From: an uncultured Collinsella sp.
GTDB lineage: Bacteria > Actinomycetota > Coriobacteriia > Coriobacteriales > Coriobacteriaceae
Assembly: GCA_958424475.1 (NCBI GenBank)
Contig: CATZTY010000008.1
Span: 1 to 13,168 of the forward strand
Length of the DNA stretch: 13,168 nucleotides
Direction of reading: 5' to 3'
Shown here: one piece after another, positions 1 through 6,462 of the stretch
How the letters are laid out: each line of letters starts with the position of its first letter
Numbering within the stretch: the first letter of the stretch is position 1
Program-made: the position numbers and the translations under genes
Notes under the pieces: model-generated
The model's input: the letters and a program-made list of their open reading frames with translations, nothing else
What the model was told of the DNA's origin: nothing
The model's database searches: none

Positions 1-135
1 GCTGCGCGGCGCCGGGCGCCACTCAGCCGGGTGCTCCAACCTAGTGCTCCATGCGTGCTTTCCGTCTTGCGCAGGACTGTAGAGCAGGAAACTTAATTAC
101 GCGCCGCTCCCCGCCCACGCCGGGCAACCTCTCCC
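1..135. other. Intergenic stretch, no gene seen
   Basis: I see no supported gene here. The first 20 bases hold overlapping GGCGCC palindromes that may be the remains of a terminator of a gene to the left. There is no recognisable tRNA or open frame with a ribosome binding site. Confidence 0.5.
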
Positions 136-164
136 TTGTACTTTATCAAGGCAGAGTGTATGAT
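136..164 (+). promoter_or_regulatory. Candidate promoter of the amino-acid ABC transporter operon
   Basis: TTGTAC (136-141) and TATGAT (159-164) are separated by 17 bases, the usual sigma-70 spacing. The -10 box matches consensus at 5 of 6 positions and the -35 box at its TTG core. Transcription would start near 171, leaving a leader of about 50 bases before the start codon at 221. Confidence 0.5.
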
Positions 165-182
165 TCTGGACGTTACACGACT

Positions 183-202
183 CACTTTACTTAACTAAAG
201 TG
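183..202. promoter_or_regulatory. Inverted repeat in the transporter leader
   Basis: CACTTTA (183-189) and TAAAGTG (196-202) are perfect 7-base arms around a 6-base centre. The repeat lies just downstream of the inferred transcription start and 5 bases before the Shine-Dalgarno sequence. It could be an operator for an amino-acid-responsive repressor or a small leader hairpin. No regulator is identified. Confidence 0.35.
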
Positions 203-207
203 CCATC

Positions 208-216
208 AAGGGGGGA
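208..216 (+). promoter_or_regulatory. Ribosome binding site deciding the start at 221
   Basis: AAGGGGGGA lies 4 bases before the ATG at 221. The upstream in-frame GTG at 200 overlaps the leader inverted repeat and has no such site, so 221 is preferred. Confidence 0.7.
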
Positions 217-220
217 TACC

Positions 221-1081
221 ATGAACACCGATATGTCTCGTCGTCAGTTTGTTGGTCTAGCCGGCTCGCTCGCTACGGTGCTTGGCCTTGGTCTTGTCGG
301 TTGCGGCGGTGGTGCCGGCAAGGGCTCCGCTGCTGGCTCTGCCGCGGCCAAGGATGTGAAGGGCGCTGCGGAGTCCAAGAAGCTCGTGGTGGGCTTTGAT
401 AAGTCCTATCCTCCGTACGGCTTTGTGGGCGACGATGGCGAGTACACCGGCTTTGATCTCGATCTGGCCAAGGCTGTTGCCGATAAGCAGGGCTGGGAGG
501 TCAAATACGAGGCCATCGACTGGGATGCCAAGGATACGCTGCTCAACTCGGGCGCCATCAACTGTATCTGGAACGGCTTTACCATGGAGGGCCGCGAGGA
601 CGACTACACGTTCTCCGAGCCGTACATGCTCAACGAGCAGGTGCTGGTGGTAAAGAAGGATGCAGGCATCAAGAGCTGGGACGATCTTGCCGGCAAGACC
701 GTGATTACCCAGACCGATTCCGCTACGCAGGATGTGCTTGAGGGTGACCAGAAGGATCTGGCGGCGACGTTTGCCACGCTCGACACCATCGGTGAGTACA
801 ACACGGCGTTTATGCAGCTCGAGAGCGGCGCGGTCGATGCCGTGGCTTGCGACCTTTCGATTGCCCAGTATCAGCTTGCCGCCAAGCCCGATGCTTATAC
901 GCAGCTTGATGAGCCGCTGTCCAGCGAGCACTACGCCGTCGGCTTTAAGAAGGGCGACACCAAGTCGGCCGACGCCGTGACCGAGTCGCTCAAGGCACTC
1001 TACGATGACGGTACGGTTAAGGATCTCTGCGACAAGTATTCAAGCTATGGTCTATCTTTCGATAATTGGGTGCTCAAGTAA
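221..1081 (+). CDS. Amino-acid ABC transporter substrate-binding lipoprotein
   Basis: This is the extracytoplasmic binding protein (286 aa, SBP_bac_3 type) of a polar amino-acid importer. It captures the substrate outside the membrane and delivers it to the permease encoded next. The N terminus has a twin-arginine-like SRRQF at residues 6-10, a hydrophobic stretch, and a lipobox LVGC with Cys28 as the lipid-anchored residue. A Gly/Ala/Ser linker follows. The mature domain starts near residue 54, with the family-typical YPPYGFVGDDGEYTGFDLDL segment and a later GLSFDNW end. The length is normal for the family. The start at 221 is chosen for its strong ribosome binding site. The stop codon overlaps the permease start (TAATG), which indicates translational coupling. 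The substrate cannot be read from sequence; glutamine, cystine or another polar amino acid are all possible. Confidence 0.93.
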   Translation: MNTDMSRRQFVGLAGSLATVLGLGLVGCGGGAGKGSAAGSAAAKDVKGAAESKKLVVGFDKSYPPYGFVGDDGEYTGFDLDLAKAVADKQGWEVKYEAIDWDAKDTLLNSGAINCIWNGFTMEGREDDYTFSEPYMLNEQVLVVKKDAGIKSWDDLAGKTVITQTDSATQDVLEGDQKDLAATFATLDTIGEYNTAFMQLESGAVDAVACDLSIAQYQLAAKPDAYTQLDEPLSSEHYAVGFKKGDTKSADAVTESLKALYDDGTVKDLCDKYSSYGLSFDNWVLK

Positions 1082-1734
1082 TGTCTATTCAGGTCATGAT
1101 GCAGATGCTTGGCCAGGGATTCTTGGTCAGTTTGCAGTTGTTTGTGCTGACGCTGCTGGGGTCGATTCCGCTGGGAATCCCCGTGGCGTTTATGCGCATG
1201 AGCAAAATCGCGCCGCTTCGCTGGATTGCGCGCATCTATATCTCGGTCATGCGCGGCACGCCGCTCATGCTGCAGATGTTTGCCATCTACTTTGCCCCGT
1301 ACTACGTGTTTGGCATTTCGCTCACGCCCGATTCCAAGTGGACGGCGTGCGTCGTAGCGTTCATCATCAACTACGCCGGTTACTTTGCCGAGATCTATCG
1401 CTCGGGCCTGCAGTCCATTCCGCGCGGTCAATACGAGGCAGCCGAGGTGCTGGGCTATTCGCGCATGCAGACGTTTCTGTATATCGTGATGCCGCAGGTC
1501 GCCAAGCGTATTCTGCCGGCGATGGGCAACGAGATCATCACGCTGGTCAAGGACACGTCGCTGGCGTTTGCCATTGGCGTGGGTGAGATGTTCTCGACGG
1601 CCAAGGCGCTGGTCGCCTCGCAGGTGAGCATGGTGCCGTTTGCGATCGCGGCGCTAATCTACTGGGTCTTTAACTTCGTCGTCGAGATGCTGCTGGGCGC
1701 TGCCGAAAAGAAGCTGGACTATTACCATGACTAA
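1081..1734 (+). CDS. Amino-acid ABC transporter permease (HisM/GlnP type)
   Basis: This is the membrane channel subunit of the importer, 217 aa, the normal size for the His/Glu/Gln/Arg permease family. Hydrophobic segments lie around residues 12-36, 62-80, 88-103 and 184-206. The cytoplasmic EAA loop that docks on the ATPase is clear at residues 119-126 (EAAEVLGY), followed by the expected downstream MP and LP positions and the KDTSLAFAIGVGEM segment. The ATG at 1081 shares a base with the previous stop codon. The gene's last 8 bases overlap the ATPase gene, so all three genes should be co-translated. An upstream in-frame TTG at 1066 lies inside the binding-protein gene and is less likely. 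Confidence 0.93.
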   Translation: MSIQVMMQMLGQGFLVSLQLFVLTLLGSIPLGIPVAFMRMSKIAPLRWIARIYISVMRGTPLMLQMFAIYFAPYYVFGISLTPDSKWTACVVAFIINYAGYFAEIYRSGLQSIPRGQYEAAEVLGYSRMQTFLYIVMPQVAKRILPAMGNEIITLVKDTSLAFAIGVGEMFSTAKALVASQVSMVPFAIAALIYWVFNFVVEMLLGAAEKKLDYYHD

Positions 1735-2491
1735 CTCAGTGATGAAAATCGAAAGCGCGCGCAAGGCGTTTGGCGGCAATGAGGTGCTCAAGGATATCTC
1801 GCTCGAGGTCAAGCGTGGCGAGGTCGTGGCGATTATCGGGCCTTCGGGTGGCGGCAAGTCCACGCTGCTGCGGTGTGCCACGCTGCTCGAGACACTCGAC
1901 GGAGGCTCACTCTCGTTTGGTGACCTTGCCGTTGCGACGGATGCGGGTTCGGGCGCGGTCTATGCGAAGGGCGATGTGCCCAAGCGGGCACGCTCGCGAT
2001 TCGGCCTGGTGTTCCAAAATTACAACCTGTTCCCGCACTATACCGTGATGAAAAACATCATCGATGCTCCGATTCGCGTGCTCAAGCGCCCGCGCGAGCA
2101 GGCTGAAGCACGTGCGCGTGAGTTGATCGCGCAGATGGGGCTTACGGGCAACGAGAACAAGGTGCCATGTGAGCTTTCGGGCGGTCAACAACAGCGTGTG
2201 AGTATCGCCCGCGCCTTGGCGCTCGATCCGGAGATCCTGTTCTTTGATGAGCCGACTTCGGCGCTCGATCCCGAGCTGACGGCCGAGGTGCTGCGTGTCA
2301 TTAAAGACCTTGCCGCGCAGAATATGACGATGGTGATCGTGACCCATGCGATGCAGTTTGCGCGCGATGTTGCCGACCGCGTGATCTTTATGGATGGCGG
2401 CCGCATTGTCGAGGAGGGTCCTGCCGAGCAGGTCATCGACCATCCGCGTGAGCAGCGCACCCGTGAGTTCTTGAGCCGTATCGAGGGATAG
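1727..2491 (+). CDS. Amino-acid ABC transporter ATP-binding protein (GlnQ/HisP type)
   Basis: This is the ATPase that powers the importer, 254 aa. The Walker A motif GPSGGGKST is at 38-46, the Q-loop glutamine near 97 (VFQNYNLFPH), the signature LSGGQQQR at 150-157, Walker B ILFFDEPT at 170-177 and the switch histidine at 207 (VTHAM). There is an extra segment at about 70-90 (TDAGSGAVYAKGD) between Walker A and the Q-loop, a common site of length variation in this subfamily. The order of motifs and the C-terminal end are complete. The start overlaps the permease gene by 8 bases; the second in-frame ATG at 1742 is an alternative. The gene ends the operon, 35 bases before a terminator. Confidence 0.93.
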   Translation: MTNSVMKIESARKAFGGNEVLKDISLEVKRGEVVAIIGPSGGGKSTLLRCATLLETLDGGSLSFGDLAVATDAGSGAVYAKGDVPKRARSRFGLVFQNYNLFPHYTVMKNIIDAPIRVLKRPREQAEARARELIAQMGLTGNENKVPCELSGGQQQRVSIARALALDPEILFFDEPTSALDPELTAEVLRVIKDLAAQNMTMVIVTHAMQFARDVADRVIFMDGGRIVEEGPAEQVIDHPREQRTREFLSRIEG

Positions 2492-2526
2492 GCTCAGGTA
2501 TTTACTCAACTATTAATTGAGGCGAA

Positions 2527-2561
2527 GCCGTCGCAGGTCTTACGGTCTGTGGCGGCTTTTT
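2527..2561 (+). terminator. Rho-independent terminator of the ABC operon
   Basis: GCCGTCGCAG (2527-2536) pairs with CTGTGGCGGC (2547-2556), with two G-U/A-C compromises, and is followed at once by five T residues (2557-2561). It lies 35 bases after the ATPase stop. Confidence 0.8.
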
Positions 2562-2801
2562 GTTTGCATCGACGGGGTTCAATAATCGCCTCACAAGCTT
2601 GTCTCTTCCTCTCGCCGCCTGTATTCATACGTGTGCCGAAAGGTGTGCATGGACGGTCGCCCGTGAGGGTAGGGTGGTGGCATAGGACATTTGGAGGGTG
2701 AGTCGGCTCGGTTGCCGACCATGCTGCTCCCGGGATGGCACCGACCGCGAACTCTCCCCGTTGGCGTCGCGCATTGCGCGCGGCCCTGCAAGGAGGTCAT
2801 C
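2562..2801 (+). promoter_or_regulatory. Leader and promoter region of the EF-G-like gene
   Basis: This 240-base stretch carries no supported gene. A weak promoter candidate is TTGTCT (2599-2604) and TATTCA (2622-2627) with 17-base spacing. A small hairpin GTCGGC/GCCGAC (2702-2719) lies in the presumed leader. An in-frame extension of the downstream gene back to 2691 has no good start or ribosome binding site. The leader is rather long, but I see no riboswitch that I recognise. Confidence 0.3.
2790..2796 (+). promoter_or_regulatory. Ribosome binding site deciding the start at 2802
   Basis: AAGGAGG is a perfect Shine-Dalgarno sequence, 5 bases before the ATG at 2802. It rules out the 37-residue longer in-frame reading. 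Confidence 0.9.
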
Positions 2802-4877
2802 ATGGGTGCTCCCAAGACCGGCAATGTAAGGAACGTGGTGCTCGTAGGCCAAGGCGGGGTGGGCAAGACTTCACTCGCCGAGGCCATGCTCCACCTTTCC
2901 GGCAAGACCGCCCGCCTGGGCGGCCACGACGGCACCAAGCCCACGCTCGACTATGACCCTGAAGAGGTCAAGCGTTCATTTTCCATCTCGACGACCATTG
3001 CGCCAATCGACTGGAAGGGCGCGCGCATCAATGTGCTTGATGCCCCGTGCTACCCCGATTTTATCGGCGACGCCTTTGCCGCGATGAGCGTCTGCGAGAC
3101 GGCTCTGTTTGTGGTCGACGCCGAGGCCGGCCCGCAGCCTACGACGGTTAAGCTCTGGTATGCCGCCGAGGACCTGCGCCTGGCGCGTGCGGTGTTCGTA
3201 AACCGCCTGTCGCGCTCCGAGGCCAGCTTTGCGACCACGATGGACCTGCTGCAAGAGCGCTTTGGCACGCGCCTGGGTGCCGTGACCCTTCCCTGGGGCG
3301 AGGGCGAGGACTTTGACGGCATCATCGACCTGGTGCGCATGAAGGCGCGCCATTGCAACGGTACCGAAGCCGTTGAGTCGGAGATTCCCGAGGAGTATCG
3401 TGCCCAGGCCGAGGAAGCCCATGACCATCTGTGCGAGCTGGTGGCCGAGGCTGACGATGAACTGATGATGAAGTACTTGGAAGGCGAGGAGACGCTGACG
3501 CAGGAGGAGCTTGAAGGCCTGCTGTCGAAGGCGATCGCCGAGCGCATCTTTGTGCCGGTCTTTGCGGGCGATTGCATTAAGGAGCAGGGCGTCAACTCGC
3601 TGATGGACGACATCGCCACATACTTCCCGGCGCCGACCGACTACGGCGAGATGCCGCTTATCGACGGCGATTCGCTCAAGATTTCAAGCGACGATGATCG
3701 TCCGGTGGCGTTTGTGTTTAAGACCCTGGCCGATCCGCAGCAGGGTCGCATCAGCTTTATCAAGGTGCTGACGGGTACGCTTGAGCCGGGCCTTGAGCTG
3801 GTCAACGCGCGCACGCGCAAGGGCGACCGTCTGGCTCACCTGTATGTGATGTGCGGCCGCGACATGACCGAGGTCGGTCACGCCTATGCCGGCGACATTA
3901 TCGTGGCACCCAAGCTGGCGGCCGAGACGGGCGATACGCTCTCGATTACCGGCAAGGTCGAGGCTGCGGCGTTTAAGTTCCCCAACTCGCAGTACCGCAT
4001 TGCCATCGAGGCCGAGAATCGCGGGGACGAAGAGAAGCTCTATACGTTTATCGAGAAGGCCTGCAAGGCCGATCCGACCATGAGCATCGATCGTGACGAG
4101 GAGACCGGCCAGACCATTATCTCCGCCGTGGGTGAGGCGCAGGTTTCGGTGCTGCTCAACCGTTTGGAGGACCGTACCAAGGTCGTGGCAAAAAGCGTGC
4201 CGATCCGCATTCCGTATCGCGAGACCATTCGCCGTACGGCAAGCGCGCAGGGCCGCCACAAGAAACAGACTGGCGGTGCCGGTCAGTATGGCGACTGCTG
4301 GCTGCGCGTTGAGCCGCTCATTGGGCCCGACGGCACGAGCGACGGCTACGAGTTTGTGGATGAGGTCGTGGGCGGCCGCATTCCGCGCTCGCTCATCCCT
4401 GCCGTGGACAAGGGCGTCCGGGAGACCATGAAGGACGGTATTATTGCCGGCTATCCGCTCACGGGCATTCGCGTCGCGGTGTATGACGGCTCGTATCACA
4501 GCGTCGACTCCAACGAGATGGCGTTCCGCGCGGCGGCTCGCATCGGCCTGCGCAAGGCATGCGCCGATGCCGACCCGGTGGTGCTGGAGCCCATCGAGGA
4601 AATCACGGTGACTATCCCCGAGAGCTACGCCGGCGCCGTGATGGGCGACATCTCGGCATCGCGCGGTCGCGTGACGGGCATGGAGACCGATGAGCGCGGC
4701 GACACCGTGGTCATTGCCCAGGCGCCTCTCGCCGAGCTGACGGATTATTCGACGCGCCTGCGCTCTATTACGCGCGGCACGGGCGACTTTACCATGAAGC
4801 CCGCCGGCTACGAGCAGGTGCCTTATGACGTTCAGGCCAAGCTGGTCGAGCGCTATGAGGAGGGCCGCGCCAAGTAG
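2802..4877 (+). CDS. Elongation factor G-like protein (EF-G2/FusA2 type) with altered G motifs
   Basis: This 691-aa protein has the full EF-G layout: an N-terminal GTPase domain, domain II (near residues 300-380), domain III, domain IV with HKKQTGGAGQYGD, and domain V with SYAGAVMGDISASRGRVTGME. It resembles the second EF-G-like factor of actinobacteria (mycobacterial FusA2) more than canonical translocase EF-G. G1 is GQGGVGKTS at 16-24 and looks usable. G3 is DAPCYPDF (80-87), where EF-G has DTPGHVDF. G4 is NRLS (134-137), where EF-G has NKxD. The G5 region reads AGDC, where EF-G has GSA. Both the catalytic His position and the guanine-specifying Asp are therefore changed. The role is uncertain: as I recall, mycobacterial EFG2 binds nucleotide but lacks ribosome-stimulated GTPase. 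The gene stands alone and ends at a strong terminator. Confidence 0.85.
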   Translation: MGAPKTGNVRNVVLVGQGGVGKTSLAEAMLHLSGKTARLGGHDGTKPTLDYDPEEVKRSFSISTTIAPIDWKGARINVLDAPCYPDFIGDAFAAMSVCETALFVVDAEAGPQPTTVKLWYAAEDLRLARAVFVNRLSRSEASFATTMDLLQERFGTRLGAVTLPWGEGEDFDGIIDLVRMKARHCNGTEAVESEIPEEYRAQAEEAHDHLCELVAEADDELMMKYLEGEETLTQEELEGLLSKAIAERIFVPVFAGDCIKEQGVNSLMDDIATYFPAPTDYGEMPLIDGDSLKISSDDDRPVAFVFKTLADPQQGRISFIKVLTGTLEPGLELVNARTRKGDRLAHLYVMCGRDMTEVGHAYAGDIIVAPKLAAETGDTLSITGKVEAAAFKFPNSQYRIAIEAENRGDEEKLYTFIEKACKADPTMSIDRDEETGQTIISAVGEAQVSVLLNRLEDRTKVVAKSVPIRIPYRETIRRTASAQGRHKKQTGGAGQYGDCWLRVEPLIGPDGTSDGYEFVDEVVGGRIPRSLIPAVDKGVRETMKDGIIAGYPLTGIRVAVYDGSYHSVDSNEMAFRAAARIGLRKACADADPVVLEPIEEITVTIPESYAGAVMGDISASRGRVTGMETDERGDTVVIAQAPLAELTDYSTRLRSITRGTGDFTMKPAGYEQVPYDVQAKLVERYEEGRAK

Positions 4878-4910
4878 CGTGTGGCTTTGCCTGCAATGTA
4901 GGTGCTGACG

Positions 4911-4948
4911 AAAAGGGCCGCCCGGGGCAATCCAGGGCGGCCCTTTTT
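4911..4948. terminator. Bidirectional terminator between the EF-G-like and nuclease genes
   Basis: GGGCCGCCC (4915-4923) and GGGCGGCCC (4935-4943) are perfect 9-base arms with an 11-base loop, bordered by AAAA on the left and TTTTT on the right. It suits both the plus-strand gene ending at 4877 and the minus-strand gene ending at 5009. Confidence 0.88.
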
Positions 4949-5008
4949 GATCCCTAGGGGGCGGAGGAAAACGGATCATTTTTTGGGTTACGGGCGGCGC
5001 GGTAGGCA

Positions 5009-5992
5009 CTAGTCTCCGGATGCCTGGTTGCGGCCGGTGGCGTAGTCGATCTGCACATGCGGCTGCAGGTTATAGCAGTACACGTGGAAGCAGAGGGTCT
5101 TGCCGTGGTCCTCGACCGATTGCGCCTCAAGGCGCGCGCCGCGGCAGACAAGTTCCTCTTCGTTATACATGGGCGTGACGCGGTAGAGCACGTGGTTGCC
5201 TGTCTCGCGGATATAGCCGAGAATCTGCTCCTCAAACGGCAGCATGCCCGTCTCGTTGAGATAACGCGTGCCGGTGAGGAGATTCTTGCGGCTGGCGTTT
5301 TCGCCGCAGAGCGACCAGGCGATGAGGTGGCAGCGGTTGTAGAGGCTCTGGCCTGGAATAAAGTCGTAGCGTTGCTGGTGCCATCCGGCGGGATGGATAC
5401 GCGAGATATCGCCGCGCTCGCCTCGACCGAGTGATTCGGGGCCCACGCAGGCAAGCGCTTTGCGGGTGCGGCCCAGGCTGTCGAGCTTGGAGAACTTCTT
5501 AAAGCAACCCTCTTCTGTAGCGCGCTCGTATTCGTCGAGCGTGAATGATGGCGTGCCGAGCGGGTGCGTGCTGTCGGCGCGCAGGGCAACATAGGGGTTA
5601 CCCGCGTAGTCGGGAATGCTGCTGAGATATACGCCGCGGGCGCGGCCGAGATCGGGGTTTTCGACCTCGTCGATGGGGGTGGCGGCGCTGTCCGCGGAAG
5701 CGTCGTCACCGGTGCCGGACGCGGTGGGTTCAGAGCCATCGCCAGAGTCTTGGTTGTTTTGGGAGTCCGAGGAGCTCGCTGTTCCCGATTCGAGTCGGGC
5801 AACCAGGTCTGCCTCGTCGTCGGTGCGGCTGGGACTCTCGTTTTGTTTTTCGGCCAGAGCCGCTGCCTGCTCATCGCTTTGCGGCGAGAGCAGTCTGGGC
5901 GCCCCGTCGAGCGATCCCGTAAACAGCGCAAACCCCAGCACCACGGCGGTGCCGATGGAAAGTACTTGTTTGTAGGTGGACTTGCGCGACAT
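5009..5992 (-). CDS. Membrane-anchored or secreted DNA/RNA non-specific endonuclease
   Basis: This 327-aa protein looks like a sugar-non-specific nuclease of the Endonuclease_NS_2 group (EndA/streptodornase-like). It begins with a positively charged tail and a hydrophobic segment at about 10-27, a signal peptide or anchor. A Ser/Asp/Glu-rich low-complexity linker (about 38-112) follows, then the catalytic domain. The active-site region is NRCHLIAWSL (219-228), with His222 as the likely general base. KNLLTGTRYLN follows, whose Asn237 or Asn246 may bind the metal. AGGAG lies 5 bases before the start. Families of this type degrade extracellular DNA for nutrients or during DNA uptake; which applies here is unknown. 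It is convergent with the EF-G-like gene. Cysteines at 163, 182, 221, 229, 283, 301 and 306 could form disulfides outside the cell. Confidence 0.82.
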   Translation of the reverse strand: MSRKSTYKQVLSIGTAVVLGFALFTGSLDGAPRLLSPQSDEQAAALAEKQNESPSRTDDEADLVARLESGTASSSDSQNNQDSGDGSEPTASGTGDDASADSAATPIDEVENPDLGRARGVYLSSIPDYAGNPYVALRADSTHPLGTPSFTLDEYERATEEGCFKKFSKLDSLGRTRKALACVGPESLGRGERGDISRIHPAGWHQQRYDFIPGQSLYNRCHLIAWSLCGENASRKNLLTGTRYLNETGMLPFEEQILGYIRETGNHVLYRVTPMYNEEELVCRGARLEAQSVEDHGKTLCFHVYCYNLQPHVQIDYATGRNQASGD

Positions 5993-6144
5993 GGAGACTC
6001 CTGGATGGACGGTTGGGAATCTACCAGTCTAGCAGGAGCCGGCAGGGGCCGTTCTGTCGAACAAATACTCAAGATTTAGGATAGACGCTACTGATTCATT
6101 TGCCTCATATGGAGCTGCGGCGGTTGTGGATGTGGGGCTATTCG

Positions 6145-6197
6145 GCGTTTCCCCAGATAAAACCTGCCAAAACAAACCTGTCCCTTTTTGGCAGGTT
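6145..6197 (+). repeat. Dispersed hairpin repeat, copy 1
   Basis: The arms AACCTGCCAAAA (6161-6172) and TTTTGGCAGGTT (6186-6197) are a perfect 12-base inverted repeat around a 13-base loop holding CCTGTCCC. A conserved left flank, GCGTTTCCCCAGATA, begins at 6145. Copies occur at 8236-8286 on the same strand and at 11441-11495 on the opposite strand. The arrangement resembles REP-type elements, but no transposase is present in the window. Confidence 0.8.
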
Positions 6198-6247
6198 AAT
6201 CGTGAGTTATTTCACCGCAGCTTAAGGTACGGTTGGGATGTGCGCAC

Positions 6248-6458
6248 TTTAAAGAGAGGAACCCATGATTAGAGAGGTCGCGCTCGTCTCTCTAAATGTC
6301 TCTCTAAAGAGAAAGCCAGTTAAAGAGATAACATTGGGCAATCTAACAGTGAATTCGATACATCTCTCTAAATGTCTCTCTAAAATAAGGTGCTTATCTC
6401 TCTAAAGTTAGAGAGATATACTACACTTTAGAGAGATAACTCTATTGTTTTAGAGAGG
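6248..6458. promoter_or_regulatory. Array of TCTCTCTAAA/TTTAGAGAGA operator-like motifs
   Basis: About ten copies of a TCTCTCTAAA-type motif sit in 211 bases. Forward copies are at 6287-6296, 6299-6308, 6363-6372, 6375-6384 and 6397-6406. Reverse copies are at 6269-6277, 6408-6418, 6427-6439 and 6448-6458. Weaker AAAGAGA forms are at 6248-6259 and 6320-6331. The pairs 6287-6308 and 6363-6384 are identical 22-base blocks with 12-base periodicity. The last copy overlaps the ribosome binding site of the next gene. This is typical of a multi-site operator, and the downstream protein with winged helices is the obvious candidate to bind it. Confidence 0.8.
6394..6422 (+). promoter_or_regulatory. 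Candidate promoter of the AlbA_2/ATPase gene, under the central palindrome
   Basis: TTATCT (6394-6399) and TATACT (6417-6422) have a 17-base spacer. The palindrome 6395-6418 (arms TATCTCTCTAA and TTAGAGAGATA, two-base centre) covers almost the whole promoter, so a bound protein should block RNA polymerase. The start would be near 6429, giving a leader of about 34 bases. Confidence 0.5.
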
Positions 6459-6462
6459 CGGA

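Noticed and set aside
2649..2666. Five-codon upstream reading frame (MDGRP) in the EF-G-like leader
   Set aside because: It is too short to distinguish from chance and has no attenuation-type hairpin pair around it.
2691..2801. 37-residue N-terminal extension of the EF-G-like protein
   Set aside because: A perfect Shine-Dalgarno sequence precedes ATG 2802 and the conserved GTPase N terminus starts there.
3684..5009. Minus-strand frame of 441 codons antisense to the EF-G-like gene
   Set aside because: It is antisense to a clear EF-G-like gene, runs through a strong terminator, and is His/Arg/Ala-rich as expected for a shadow.
4954..6072. Long minus-strand frame of 372 codons overlapping the nuclease gene
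   Set aside because: It is a Pro/Ser/Arg/Thr-rich shadow of the nuclease gene, has no ribosome binding site and resembles no family.
6248..6458. CRISPR array
   Set aside because: The repeats are about 10 bases, in both orientations, with irregular and very short spacing and no cas genes.
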